Shown piece after piece: positions 32,967-41,746 of a DNA stretch of 64,000 bases. The notes under the pieces are model-generated. The model was not told where the DNA came from. It saw only the letters and a list, made by a program, of their open reading frames with translations, and did not search any database. Position 1 is the first letter of the stretch, and the number at the start of each line of letters is the position of its first letter. The DNA is taken from the NCBI GenBank assembly GCA_900768505.1, contig CAAGED010000011.1, positions 1-64,000 of the forward strand, written 5' to 3'. The DNA comes from Lentisphaeria bacterium. Its GTDB lineage: Bacteria > Verrucomicrobiota > Lentisphaeria > Victivallales > Victivallaceae. The translations under genes were made by a program, and so were the position numbers.

Positions 32967-33380
32967 TCATTCGTCTCTTTTACTTCCTTTCAAGTAATGC
33001 TCCCAGCCGAACAGCTGGCAGAGGTTGCCGAAGCGCCGCGCCTGATTCATCACCACATAACGAACCGGATTGTACCTGGCATATTTAGCCTTGGCAACCT
33101 TGTACCCATTGGATTTAAATCGCTGGTTGCTGGCGGTGAAACTTGCCTTGGTGTAATCGCTTTCGAACCACTCCACATCATGAATCAACGCCACCACCGC
33201 CAAACTTGGATGCAAGGTCGAAATCACGTTACGCAGCCACACTGGAAACGCATCCGGGCCGATGCCGTTAAAAATATGAATTAACTCGTCAACCTTGTAT
33301 TTGTCCAGTATTTCAGTTCCGTCCAAATCCAGATGAAACGCTAAATTTTTCAAGCGGATAATTTCATTTTCATCACTCAT
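32967..33380 (-). CDS. Phage-type hypothetical protein
   Basis: About 137 residues from ATG 33380; the start overlaps the end of the next gene upstream. It has VALIHDVEWFESDYTKASFTASNQRFKSNGYKVAKAKYARYNP, a pattern found in small phage proteins of the DUF1353-like type (H-D-W/E near a helix). No signal or membrane segment. It is the last of three phage-like genes ending at the terminator at 32860. Function unknown. Confidence 0.45.
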   Translation of the reverse strand: MSDENEIIRLKNLAFHLDLDGTEILDKYKVDELIHIFNGIGPDAFPVWLRNVISTLHPSLAVVALIHDVEWFESDYTKASFTASNQRFKSNGYKVAKAKYARYNPVRYVVMNQARRFGNLCQLFGWEHYLKGSKRDE

Positions 33381-33828
33381 TATTCTCGCTCCAATCAATT
33401 TGCGGCAATTCACTCACAAGTTCCCCAATGGAGGGCGCAGGACGGGTGCCGGCATTAACTGCATTCAGAATTTCATGGCATTTCAACCACACTGAATCGC
33501 GCCATCGGTTGAAAATTTCCGCCTCTGCTTTCCATGTGGAGTTGGTGCTGCTCAGATAGCTAAGGCAGGTATAAGCACTATCATATCCCCGTGCATTGGC
33601 GGTGTTTTTTAAAAGCTCGTCAACGGCGCTTTCGTAACTTTTCAAGGTGCAGTGCTCCGCCTCGTACTCTTCTTGTGTCAGCTCAGTAATAATTCCGTTT
33701 TCATCAAGTTTCAGCCAATCGGCAGATTTTACTCCATCATATTTTGCAAAGCCTTCCATCTCTGCGGCTGATTTGGTGAAGCCCAGATACTCGGTCAGAA
33801 CTCCATCTTTCACATAAAAATAGCGCAT
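33373..33828 (-). CDS. Tail-fibre-assembly-like phage protein
   Basis: A 151-residue protein starting MRYFYVKDGVLTEYLGFTKSAAEMEGF and ending in AEAEIFNRWRDSVWLKCHEILNAVNAGTRPAPSIGELVSELPQIDW. The C-terminal half (short helix, then W-R-D-x-V-W..C..ILN......RP.P..EEL) is like domains of phage tail-fibre assembly or DUF4376-type proteins. It overlaps the gene downstream by 8 bases and follows the LamG-like gene by 14 bases. A role in tail-fibre or adhesin assembly is inferred. Confidence 0.45.
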   Translation of the reverse strand: MRYFYVKDGVLTEYLGFTKSAAEMEGFAKYDGVKSADWLKLDENGIITELTQEEYEAEHCTLKSYESAVDELLKNTANARGYDSAYTCLSYLSSTNSTWKAEAEIFNRWRDSVWLKCHEILNAVNAGTRPAPSIGELVSELPQIDWSENNE

Positions 33829-33842
33829 CGTTCCTCCTTGTT

Positions 33843-34583
33843 TCAGTTTAAGTCATTACTCAAAATTTTGATTTCGTCTGCCGATAACGCCCGGTCAAAA
33901 AACATAGCGTTGTATTGCTTCATTGCATTTGCCGCAACGTTATTCATTTTATAAAAAAGTTTATTTTTTGAATCTACTCCATTATAAAATCGGTCAAAAG
34001 TGTCTTTTGTAAATACTGAAACAATTTCTCCATCAATAAATAATGAAAATTTTTTTGAAGTCGCCACATAATTTACTGAGAAAACATGCGGCATAGTCCA
34101 ATCAAAATCATTTGGAATCGTATAGTTAATCATTATCGTTGAATTACTTGAATTTTGAACATAAAAATTCAGTTCATAGCGATTTGTAGTTGTAGCTTGC
34201 AAAAAAAAAAATACAAATGAGCCGTTGGAATAATTTAAATTTCCCTGTATAAAAAAAGCCTCTTTACGCACAGTTCCCGCAATTTCATTCTTAGTAAGTA
34301 ATGCCTTTGCAATCATGGTAAAATCGCCGGAATATCCCCGTAAATCCAATGGTGTTTCGATGTAACCAATGCCGTTGGTGGTATATTTGAAATAATTATT
34401 TTCAATTTCCACGTTTATTTTTGTCAACAATCCGTGAGTTTCCTCAAAATTTCCCCCGCCAGTTGGAGCAGTCGGCATCACATACTTTTCATTGAAAGAG
34501 CTTTTCCACTTGCCCCCATCAGTCGCATCCACCGCCAAAAGGCAGCGGGGATGTCTGGCTGCAGTATCATAATAAGTTTCCAC
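33843..34583 (-). CDS. Concanavalin-A-like (LamG) tail/adhesin protein
   Basis: About 246 residues. GGAGG lies 8 bases before GTG 34583, which I prefer as start (VETYYDTAARHPRC...); an upstream ATG at 34598 includes the ribosome site itself. From about residue 60 it looks like a LamG/concanavalin-A jelly roll: GYIETPLDLRGYSGDFTMIAKALL, FVFFFLQATTTNRYELNFYV, HVFSVNYVATSKKFSLFIDGEIVS and MKQYNAMFFDRALSADEIKILSNDLN, the last segment being the common end of phage LamG tail proteins. It is the first gene of the three-gene phage-like unit; a sugar-binding tail tip is inferred. Confidence 0.6.
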   Translation of the reverse strand: METYYDTAARHPRCLLAVDATDGGKWKSSFNEKYVMPTAPTGGGNFEETHGLLTKINVEIENNYFKYTTNGIGYIETPLDLRGYSGDFTMIAKALLTKNEIAGTVRKEAFFIQGNLNYSNGSFVFFFLQATTTNRYELNFYVQNSSNSTIMINYTIPNDFDWTMPHVFSVNYVATSKKFSLFIDGEIVSVFTKDTFDRFYNGVDSKNKLFYKMNNVAANAMKQYNAMFFDRALSADEIKILSNDLN

Positions 34584-34671
34584 TGTAAAAACCTCCATTG
34601 TTAGAATGTTAATTAAAAATGGTTGCTTTTACAGGAGGGTTTGTCAACTTACGCACATTTTTTTAGACAAA

Positions 34672-34705
34672 AAAACCGGTGATACCATGACATATCACCG
34701 GTTTT
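34672..34705 (-). terminator. Terminator after the DUF3089 gene
   Basis: A 13-bp perfect stem (34672-34684 with 34693-34705; AAAACCGGTGATA) with an 8-base loop and a long T-run on the minus strand. It lies 42 bases beyond the stop codon and may end the whole type II secretion transcript. Confidence 0.88.
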
Positions 34706-34746
34706 AATAAAAAAGATTTATTCAGTATATCAAGAATAAAATCTGC

Positions 34747-35778
34747 TTATTTTTTATAAGCTTTATTCCATGCATTTACCCGTTCCCGGGCATTAGCCTC
34801 CATATTGCCGGCAAAAAACCAGACGTCTGAAACATGAAATACTCCCTTGCCCATAAAATCATCCGCCGTTCCATATTTCTTATCAATTGGAACGTCAAGC
34901 AGCAATGCGCCATTTTTCGGATCGGCGGTCGCGCCGCACAAATTGGGATAAAACTTTATCCTCTCAGCCGGATTTTTCTCCCGATAATCGTAAAACTTGG
35001 CATAACGGTTATCCTTCGACAAGCCTGGTGTCTCATCCACACGCCAATTTACCGGATTGATGACATAACCATTACTGGTAGTGAAAATTGGATTTTTCGC
35101 CCCGCGCAACTGGGAATTCCAGACAATTATCACCCCAACATCCCCCGACTGCTGCGCCATTTTTATATCACGTCCGGCAAAATCCGTCGCTATCTGCTCC
35201 ACACTCATTCGCGGCAAACCAATCAAGTAAGCGGCAACAAAATTTTTATCCGCGGCAACTGCCGGCAACTCCTTCATTGCATAATACAAATCCATCGCCC
35301 CCTGGCTGTGCCCAAAAAGAATGTATGGCTTGTCGTTGTATTTCTCCAAATAAACCTGAAGTGCCGCCTTGGTATCATCAATTCCAACGCGTATTGCTCC
35401 GGCTGACAAATCAGCATCCGGATTGTTAAGTTGTTTCATGCAGCGGCCAAATTCCAGCTGGCGAACCTTAGGGACGAAAATTCGTTGAGCCGACGCAAAT
35501 ACCCCACTCTGAGCCTCCGAAAAATCATATGCCTTTTGCACAACCTTAATATCAGTGAAATCCATAAGTGGCTGCTCCCGATTGCTTACTAAGGTGGGAT
35601 ATACATAAAAGAGATCATATGCCGGAATATTTTCCTCTGTAGTATCCATCACCCGGTCATAACGGTACAACCAAACACCGTCATCAGAAAATTTACTGAC
35701 ACAACCGCTATGCAGCAGGATTAAAAATAAGCCCAAGCAGCATAAATTAAACAATTTACCCATTTTATCATTCTCCAT
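34747..35778 (-). CDS. DUF3089 lipoprotein, alpha/beta-hydrolase fold
   Basis: A 343-residue exported lipoprotein: the signal CCLGLFLILLHSGC has a lipobox Cys at about residue 26. The body matches the DUF3089 alpha/beta-hydrolase pattern: DLFYVYPTLVSN (about 56-67), DVKAA..YL, the nucleophile elbow YILFGHSQGAMDLYYAM (about 150-166) with Ser as probable catalytic residue, AYLIGLPRM, and a C-terminal FHVSDVWFFAGNMEANARERVNA with the probable catalytic His. The substrate is unknown. Two starts are possible (35778 and ATG 35763, each with a purine-rich site). It follows gspK by 24 bases and may be a substrate or accessory of the secretion operon. Confidence 0.75.
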   Translation of the reverse strand: MENDKMGKLFNLCCLGLFLILLHSGCVSKFSDDGVWLYRYDRVMDTTEENIPAYDLFYVYPTLVSNREQPLMDFTDIKVVQKAYDFSEAQSGVFASAQRIFVPKVRQLEFGRCMKQLNNPDADLSAGAIRVGIDDTKAALQVYLEKYNDKPYILFGHSQGAMDLYYAMKELPAVAADKNFVAAYLIGLPRMSVEQIATDFAGRDIKMAQQSGDVGVIIVWNSQLRGAKNPIFTTSNGYVINPVNWRVDETPGLSKDNRYAKFYDYREKNPAERIKFYPNLCGATADPKNGALLLDVPIDKKYGTADDFMGKGVFHVSDVWFFAGNMEANARERVNAWNKAYKK

Positions 35779-35802
35779 TCATCAAACCTTAAACATTAAA
35801 AG

Positions 35803-36810
35803 TTAAAAAAGCTGCCAATCCAAATACTGTACTACGCCATCTTCCGGCCCAGATACATCAGAATTGACAAAAGCCCACACCAGACGAGTTCCCGCCTGAG
35901 TTTCCGCCAATTCCAAATTAACGACATAATAATTACTGGGATTCCAACGCAACCTGTTGGAATTCCCAATCATTTTCTGCAATGTGCCGTCAGCGCTGTC
36001 ATTAAAATTTTGCGAATTTTCTTGCATAACACTCAGTGCATCAGACAATTTAACCATATTCTCGTCGCTTAACTGAAAACCCCCCTGCAGATATTTTTTA
36101 TCCGGGCAGAATATGCTCGGATTCTGATTGCGGGGCTTTAAACTGGCGGCTGTCATCGGCTGCACGGAACTGAGATTGCCGTACTTATCCGCCGGATAAA
36201 GGAGCAAAAACTCCTTAATGAAAAATAATTCTTCGCGAAATTCCATGTTGTTATTCCGCGGCAATGGCGCCATTCCATCCGCTTCATAATCGGCCTCTTC
36301 CCGTCCATCCTCATTTATTGTATCATCGGAATCATTATAATCAAGCAATAAATCCCGCAATACCTCAAGTTTATCAATGTATTCCGAATCATCCCCGGCC
36401 GCCCGCTGCAAATATGTCAATGTAGACCGGTATCGGGAAGGTGAAAAATCCGGCAGATCAAAATAATCCCGTAATGAAAATTTTATCATGGTTCCATGAT
36501 AATCAATAACATGTTCCCTACCGTCCGGCAAATACCGCTCATAATCGTAATCCGAATAATTAAACGAGCGAAAATCCACCGATTCACTGGATGTATATTC
36601 CGTCGCCAACAACCACTGCACCCGATTGCCCGCCCCCTCCATCAGATATCGCGAGCGCTGACGGGCCAATTGCCCGGTCGTGGAAAATGCGGCAATTTTG
36701 GAACTGCTGATAACCAATGCAACCAGCAATGAAGCGGTCAGGAGCATTACCAGCACTGAAATCAGTGCCACTCCCCGCTCGTCATGAATTTTATTTTTAA
36801 TAAAATTCAT
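35803..36810 (-). CDS. gspK: Type II secretion minor pseudopilin GspK
   Basis: A 335-residue protein with a prepilin-like N-terminus (ERGVALISVLVMLLTASLLVALVISSSKIA, hydrophobic from about residue 13); the GspK family has a large globular part of mixed alpha/beta after the helix, and the length and position at the operon end match. The Asp/Glu-rich middle (about 150-190) is a variable insert. In the T2SS, GspK caps the pseudopilus tip with GspI and GspJ. It directly follows the broken gspJ by 6 bases, consistent with one transcript. Confidence 0.8.
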   Translation of the reverse strand: MNFIKNKIHDERGVALISVLVMLLTASLLVALVISSSKIAAFSTTGQLARQRSRYLMEGAGNRVQWLLATEYTSSESVDFRSFNYSDYDYERYLPDGREHVIDYHGTMIKFSLRDYFDLPDFSPSRYRSTLTYLQRAAGDDSEYIDKLEVLRDLLLDYNDSDDTINEDGREEADYEADGMAPLPRNNNMEFREELFFIKEFLLLYPADKYGNLSSVQPMTAASLKPRNQNPSIFCPDKKYLQGGFQLSDENMVKLSDALSVMQENSQNFNDSADGTLQKMIGNSNRLRWNPSNYYVVNLELAETQAGTRLVWAFVNSDVSGPEDGVVQYLDWQLF

Positions 36811-36816
36811 CGCCGA

Positions 36817-37478
36817 TTACTCCGTACTCTCATAAAGTTTGTCCCACAATGTGGAATTGGAGGATGCTCCGGCGGTACGGCGCAGCCACACCTCCTTAGT
36901 TCCGTTCTTCCACCAGATTTCCAACTGCACCGCCATTGGAATATTCAGGTCATTCTCATCCCAATCTTCCGAAAAAGTTATCACCTTGTCTTCACTTGCC
37001 GCCGCATAACGAAATAAAATGCGTTCCACATTCCGGGCAATCACCTCCCGACTGAAAGGCAGTTCCGACGTGGATTGCGTATCCCAGGGGCCGCGCGGCA
37101 TAAATGAATACTCCGCCAGCAGTGAATCATCTTCCAATTTCAGGCGCATAAAAATCAGCGCTCCCGCCTCGGCGGTATAACTGCGTCGTCTGGACACAAA
37201 AAAATCTCCTCCGGTTCGCCGGCAAAAACCAACTCCTCTTCATCACTCTCCGGATTTATCCAGGAAAAGGGAATCATGTTGCGTATTAAATTATCCATTA
37301 TTCCGTCCACCGCCTGAAATTCCTTCAACTGCGCCCCCATGCCGGTAATTCGTTCGTAGCCTGAATAAAATGTCGCTGACGCGGTTCCGATAATCAACGC
37401 CACCATTCCCATCAGAGAAATGGCAACTACCAATTCCAACAAGGTAAACGCATGATTGATTTTGCGCATTAATTTCAT
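36817..37478 (-). pseudogene. gspJ: Minor pseudopilin GspJ, frameshifted
   Basis: Two frames, 37478-37155 and 37197-36817, together make about 220 residues. The first has the prepilin motif NHAFTLLELVVAISLMGMVALIIG, with Glu at +5 after the peptidase cleavage site. The second continues FVSRRRSYTAEAGALIFMRLKLEDDSLLAEYSF...VQLEIWWKNGTKEVWLRRT, the beta-rich C-terminal domain typical of GspJ. The break is in an A7 run on the plus strand (37198-37204): adding or removing one base joins the parts. Likely sequencing or assembly indel; otherwise a real loss in the tip complex. Confidence 0.78.
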
Positions 37479-37921
37479 TGTTCCTCCGCCTGATAAGAAT
37501 CTTCGGCATCATAAATAATCCGGTCGATTATCAATGAATCCACCACCTCTTTATCCTGATAACGGATTAAATCAATTCGACATCCCTGCAACTCCAGTTG
37601 CCCGCTTTTATTCTCCAACTCCTCCGGCAGGTTGTCAATATCCTCGTAAGAGATATAAAGCGTATAATCCTCGTATGGAAAAAATTGTTCCGGTACTCCC
37701 GTTAAAGTGGTATCGTGCAGCAGAATATACTCCGCCGCCTGAGACAACATGTGCATATTGCGCCAATTTTCCATCGCCTTGCCCATTCGCTGCCGACCGG
37801 CTGCAAACATTGAGAGTAATGAAGTTAATGACAAGCCGAGAATGGCCAATGCCACTACCAGCTCTACCAGTGTGAATTTATAACGGCAAACGCTGGAATA
37901 TTCAGACGACATTTTTTTCAT
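37475..37921 (-). CDS. gspI: Minor pseudopilin GspI-like
   Basis: A 148-residue prepilin-like protein: YKFTLVELVVALAILGLSLTSLLSMFAAGRQRMGKAMEN (about residues 14-52) is the type IV prepilin N-terminus, with F-T-L-x-E. The remainder is a short globular domain with YTLYISYEDIDNLP and ELQGCRIDLIRY. Order in the operon (after gspH, before gspJ) supports GspI, a pseudopilus tip initiator. It overlaps gspJ by 4 bases. Confidence 0.7.
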   Translation of the reverse strand: MKKMSSEYSSVCRYKFTLVELVVALAILGLSLTSLLSMFAAGRQRMGKAMENWRNMHMLSQAAEYILLHDTTLTGVPEQFFPYEDYTLYISYEDIDNLPEELENKSGQLELQGCRIDLIRYQDKEVVDSLIIDRIIYDAEDSYQAEEQ

Positions 37922-38460
37922 TCCATCATCTCCTCCCGCCGCCCGAGTATCGATTCAACCCGCCCGGTCAACGGCGCAATTCTCAACTTCAAACACCATT
38001 CGCCGCGACTAAATTCAAATTCACGTTTTCCGGCGGCGCCGCCATCCGGAAAAAAACGAAACACCGGAACAAGCGCATAATCTCCAAAACTCAACAAATC
38101 TTCCGCGCTTGTCAAATCACCCGGCAATTCACATTTATCCGGCAAACGGCAGCGAATAACCGGCAATTGAAAATCCAATGTTAAACGGTAGGCGACATCA
38201 TCATTGCCGAACAATTCCGCAGCGACTAATAAAAAGGTATTGGTGTTCAAATCCAGCGCCACCACCTTGTCGCAATTCGCTTCCATCGCCTGAAAACGAC
38301 CCCTGGCGCAAAAACTTTCAAAATCCAGCGCCGCCTGCTCCAATTGCCCCCTGGCGGAGTCGCCACGAAACACCGCCACTGCAATTGACAACGTAAGCAC
38401 CAAAATGCTGATTACTGCAATAAGCTCAATCAGCGTGAAGTTTTTCCCAGTCCGCTTCAA
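37918..38460 (-). CDS. gspH: Minor pseudopilin GspH-like
   Basis: A 180-residue prepilin-like protein: KNFTLIELIAVISILVLTLSIAVAVFRGDSARGQLEQAALDFESFC begins at about residue 6, with the F-T-L-I-E prepilin motif. A mixed beta C-terminal domain follows (VVALDLNTNTFLLVAAEL, YALVPVFRFFPDGGAAGKREFEF). The size and position between gspG and gspI match GspH. Its end overlaps the gspI start by 4 bases. Confidence 0.72.
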   Translation of the reverse strand: MKRTGKNFTLIELIAVISILVLTLSIAVAVFRGDSARGQLEQAALDFESFCARGRFQAMEANCDKVVALDLNTNTFLLVAAELFGNDDVAYRLTLDFQLPVIRCRLPDKCELPGDLTSAEDLLSFGDYALVPVFRFFPDGGAAGKREFEFSRGEWCLKLRIAPLTGRVESILGRREEMME

Positions 38461-38462
38461 AA

Positions 38463-38891
38463 TCAGAGTTCCCAGTTGCCAATATCAGCATTGTTATCGT
38501 TGCCGCCCTGCTGTCCGTCGGCACCGTAACAAATTATATCATAATCACCATTTTCGCCTGGATAAACGTAAATATATGCATTGCCCCAGGGATCCAGCGG
38601 CACCCGGGGTTTTATGTACGGACCGTCCCACTTATCCGCCTGATCCAGGTTCTCCAGCAACGCATCCAGCCCGGAAGTTCCCTCCGGATACCTGCCGACA
38701 CTCAACTTGTATTGATCCACCGCATCGCAGAGCAATTTCAATTGCGTCTTAGCCGTTCCGACTTTGGCGGCTTCCAACCGTTTCATGTAAGTAGGTACGG
38801 CAATGGAGGCGATTGACGCGAGAATTATGATTACCACCACCAATTCGATCAAGGTGAAGTTTTTTTTACGAATAATCCGTGTTTTTTTCAT
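38463..38891 (-). CDS. gspG: Major pseudopilin GspG
   Basis: About 142 residues from ATG 38891 (GGAG 7 bases upstream; an earlier in-frame Met at 38918 lacks such a site). The protein has the signature KKNFTLIELVVVIIILASIASIAVPTYMKRLEAAKVGTAKTQL and the conserved GspG C-terminal part: VDQYKLSVGRYPEGTSGLDALLEN, KWDGPYIKPRVPLDPWGNAYIYVYPGENGDYDIICYGADGQQGG. Asp residues of the last loop bind Ca2+ in GspG. It forms the pseudopilus shaft. 30 bases after gspF. Confidence 0.93.
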   Translation of the reverse strand: MKKTRIIRKKNFTLIELVVVIIILASIASIAVPTYMKRLEAAKVGTAKTQLKLLCDAVDQYKLSVGRYPEGTSGLDALLENLDQADKWDGPYIKPRVPLDPWGNAYIYVYPGENGDYDIICYGADGQQGGNDNNADIGNWEL

Positions 38892-38921
38892 TATACATTC
38901 TCCTAATGTTTTACACATAAC

Positions 38922-40121
38922 TTATGAAATTGAAGTTATCTCCATCATGGAAACAAATATTGATACTACCACAAACAATACCACAACCGCCAGCACAATA
39001 ATTATTGCCGGTTCAAAAAGGCTTAAAAGTCTTTTTATTTTCAGTCTGGTTTCATTCTCCAGATTGTCGGCAATTTTAGTCAACATTTCGCCAACATTTC
39101 CGGTCTCCTCACCCACCCGGAGCATTGGCACCATTTCACGGGGCAGAAATTTATTGCCGAAAAGAGCACCCGAGAGTTTTTGACCACTCTTCAGTTTATC
39201 CGGAATCGTCTTAAAATCCACCGCAATCACCGGGTTGTGAATGACTTTGCCGGCAATTCGCACCGTTTTAATAATTTCCACCTGATTGGCAAGCATGATG
39301 GCAAGTGTCCGCAAATATTTGCACATTTCCAGTTCCACACTGATTCTCCCCGCCACCGGTAAGGCGATTAAAAGCTGATGCAGTTTAAATTTGAATTCGT
39401 CCCGCCCGTAATATTTCAGCAATGCGAAAACTGCCGCAGCCGCCAGAAGCGGAACCAGCCACCAGGCCCAGGCGAAAAAACCGCTTAAATTCAGCAAAAA
39501 ATTCATTGCTCCCGGCACTTCCCGCCCCATATCAAGAAAAATTTTTTCAAATTTTGGAATAAATACCGTAAAAAGCAGCACCACCACCAATATTGTGATC
39601 AGAATAATTACCGCCGGATAAATCGAACTTGACACAATGAAATCTTTCTGGGATTTTGATTCCATCATAAATTTATAAAGTTGATTCAACACCTCCGGCA
39701 GACACCCGGTCTCCTCGCCGCTTTCAATCAAATTGGCATAATAATCGGGAAAAATCCTTCCATACGAACGGATCAGCTCCGAAAATTTTTTACCCTCATG
39801 CAACCCCTGACGCATTGAGTTGACGAAATTACGCTGCACCTCCTGCTCACACCCCTCGGCAATAATCGCCAATGCCCGCTCCAACGGTATAAATGAATTG
39901 AGCAACGGCGCCAACTGCCGGGTAAACTCATAGACATTAACCTTGTTTTTACCCAAACTGAATTTGGATTGTGCCGCAATGGAACTCTCACCGCAAAATT
40001 TAACCGGCTGAAGATTACGGCTGCGGAGTTTTGCCAAGGCTTCACCGGGGGTATTTCCCTCAATAAACACTTCTCGAACTTTTTCCCCGCGTCCGGCGGC
40101 TAAATATTTATAAAGCCCCAT
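38922..40121 (-). CDS. gspF: Type II secretion inner-membrane protein GspF
   Basis: About 399 residues from ATG 40121, with the typical start MGLYKYLA and GGAG 9 bases upstream (ATG 40136 is the alternative). The GspF fold is visible: two copies of a cytoplasmic helical domain, EFTRQLAPLLNSFIPLERALAIIAEGCEQE (about 68-97) and ELEMCKYLRTLAIMLANQVEIIKTV (about 262-286), with the FPDYYANLIESGEETGCLPEVL and LPREMVPMLRVGEETGNVGEML repeats, and three membrane helices, the last LFEPAIIIVLAVVVLFVVVSIFVSM. It is the platform protein that connects the ATPase to the pseudopilus. Confidence 0.92.
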   Translation of the reverse strand: MGLYKYLAAGRGEKVREVFIEGNTPGEALAKLRSRNLQPVKFCGESSIAAQSKFSLGKNKVNVYEFTRQLAPLLNSFIPLERALAIIAEGCEQEVQRNFVNSMRQGLHEGKKFSELIRSYGRIFPDYYANLIESGEETGCLPEVLNQLYKFMMESKSQKDFIVSSSIYPAVIILITILVVVLLFTVFIPKFEKIFLDMGREVPGAMNFLLNLSGFFAWAWWLVPLLAAAAVFALLKYYGRDEFKFKLHQLLIALPVAGRISVELEMCKYLRTLAIMLANQVEIIKTVRIAGKVIHNPVIAVDFKTIPDKLKSGQKLSGALFGNKFLPREMVPMLRVGEETGNVGEMLTKIADNLENETRLKIKRLLSLFEPAIIIVLAVVVLFVVVSIFVSMMEITSIS

Positions 40122-40163
40122 AATTCGCAACTCCATTTTTCCAAATAAAATAAATACACATTT

Positions 40164-41746
40164 TTAAATATCCGCAGTTGAGCTTCTAAGTTCCTCAAAC
40201 GTGGTTATCCCCGCCTTCACCTTAGCCTCGCCATCCTCTTTCAGCGTAACCATGCCATGCCGGACGGCAATTTCCGCCAACTCGGAACTGCTGGCATTGT
40301 GATTTATAGCACTGCGCAACTCATCATTCATAAAAAGCAATTCAAAAATGCCGCTGCGTCCCTTGTAACCGGTGGAATTGCAGCGTTTACAATGCTGCCT
40401 GCTTCCGTGGCATTCCGGACAAATCCGCCGCACCAGCCGCTGAGACAAGACACCATACAATGCCGACGCCACCTTCCACACCCATATCCAGCAACCGGGT
40501 TACCGCGCCAACGGCGTCATTGGTGTGCAGTGTACTAAGGACCAAATGCCCGGTCAAAGCGGCGTTGATGGCAATATCGGCCGTCTCCCGGTCTCGAATT
40601 TCCCCCACCAGAATAATGTCCGGATCCTGACGCACAATTGAACGCAAGCCGGTAGCCGAAGGTAACACCGATTTTGGGATTTACCTGCATTTGACAGATT
40701 CCGGGGGTTTTGTACTCCACCGGGTCCTCCACGGTAATAATCTTTTTTTTGTTGTCGTTCAAGCGGTTAATTACGCTGTACAAGGTGGTGGTTTTGCCGC
40801 TGCCGGTTGGACCTACCACCAGAATAATACCATGGGGAATTTGAATCAGGCGATTGAATTGCTCCAGATGTTTTTCGCTCATCCCCAGGGTTTTCAAGTC
40901 AAAATTCACCGTCTCCTGATTGAGCAGGCGCAACACAATGCTTTCACTGGTCAAAATCGGAATGGTGCTTATGCGCATGTCCAGCGTCAAATGTCCCAAT
41001 TGCACATTGGTTCTTCCATCCTGCGGCAAACGGCTCTCGGCAATGTTGAGGCCGCCCAGCAGTTTAATTCTTGATGCAATGGCGGGAAATTGATTCAACG
41101 GGCAACTCATCACCTCGTTCAACACGCCGTCAATCCAGCAACGCACCGCGACCAAATCCTCGCCTGGTTCAATGTGTATGTCGCTGGCGCCGTTTTCAAT
41201 GGCGTAAGTGAAAATATCATTGACCAACCGTACAATCCGTGCCTCTCCTGCCATGGAACGGAGGGTATTTTCGTCTTCGGTATTTATATTTTCTGATTCA
41301 TCCTCCTCCGAGTCGGCATTTTGCAATTTGGCAATCAAACGCTCCAGATAACTGCGCCGCACAAAAATAAAATCAGTCTCCAAATGCCAAAATTTTCGCA
41401 CCATAAAGACCAAATTTTCCAATTCGTATGGATCGGCCAGCAGTAGAATCATCTTGTTTTCATTCCACTCGTAGGGCAGACAGCAGTTGGCATTGTAAAA
41501 ATCAACTTCGCCGCCTGGATAATTTTCAAGCTGATGCAGGTCATTTTCCTCAATAACCTCACACCCGAAAGCCCCGGAGTAGGCGGCAACCAACTGTGAT
41601 TCGGTAATTGCCCCGCTGCTGACCAGGCTCATGTCCGCCGCCCGGAAACTCGCCGCCGGACTCTCCAGCGCCGGATAATTCACACCTAGCGGTGCCAGAT
41701 CACTGCGCAACTGCGCCCGACAACTTTTAAAATTCCCGGACACCAT
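40164..41746 (-). pseudogene. gspE: Type II secretion ATPase GspE, frame broken twice
   Basis: Frames 41746-40535, about 40668-40480 and 40481-40164 jointly give a near-complete GspE/PulE secretion ATPase of about 520 residues. Seen: N-terminal GspE-N domain, the junction GASDIHIEPGEDLVAVRCWIDG, Walker A GPTGSGKTTTLYSVINRLND, Walker B-like DPDIILVGEIRDRETADIAINA, the His box TGHLVLSTLHTNDAVGAVTRLLDMGVE and the Cys4 zinc motif CPECHGSRQHCKRC. The first break (around 40665-40672) is fixed by removing one G in ACCTTCGGCTACC; the second (around 40475-40490) needs a few bases restored before VASALYGVLSQRLVRR. All motifs survive, so I think the gene is real and the breaks may be sequence error. Start overlaps gspD stop by one base. 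Confidence 0.85.

Noticed and set aside
40475..40672. Programmed frameshifting in gspE
   Set aside because: No slippery heptamer or pseudoknot is visible and two breaks occur close together; indel error or decay is simpler.
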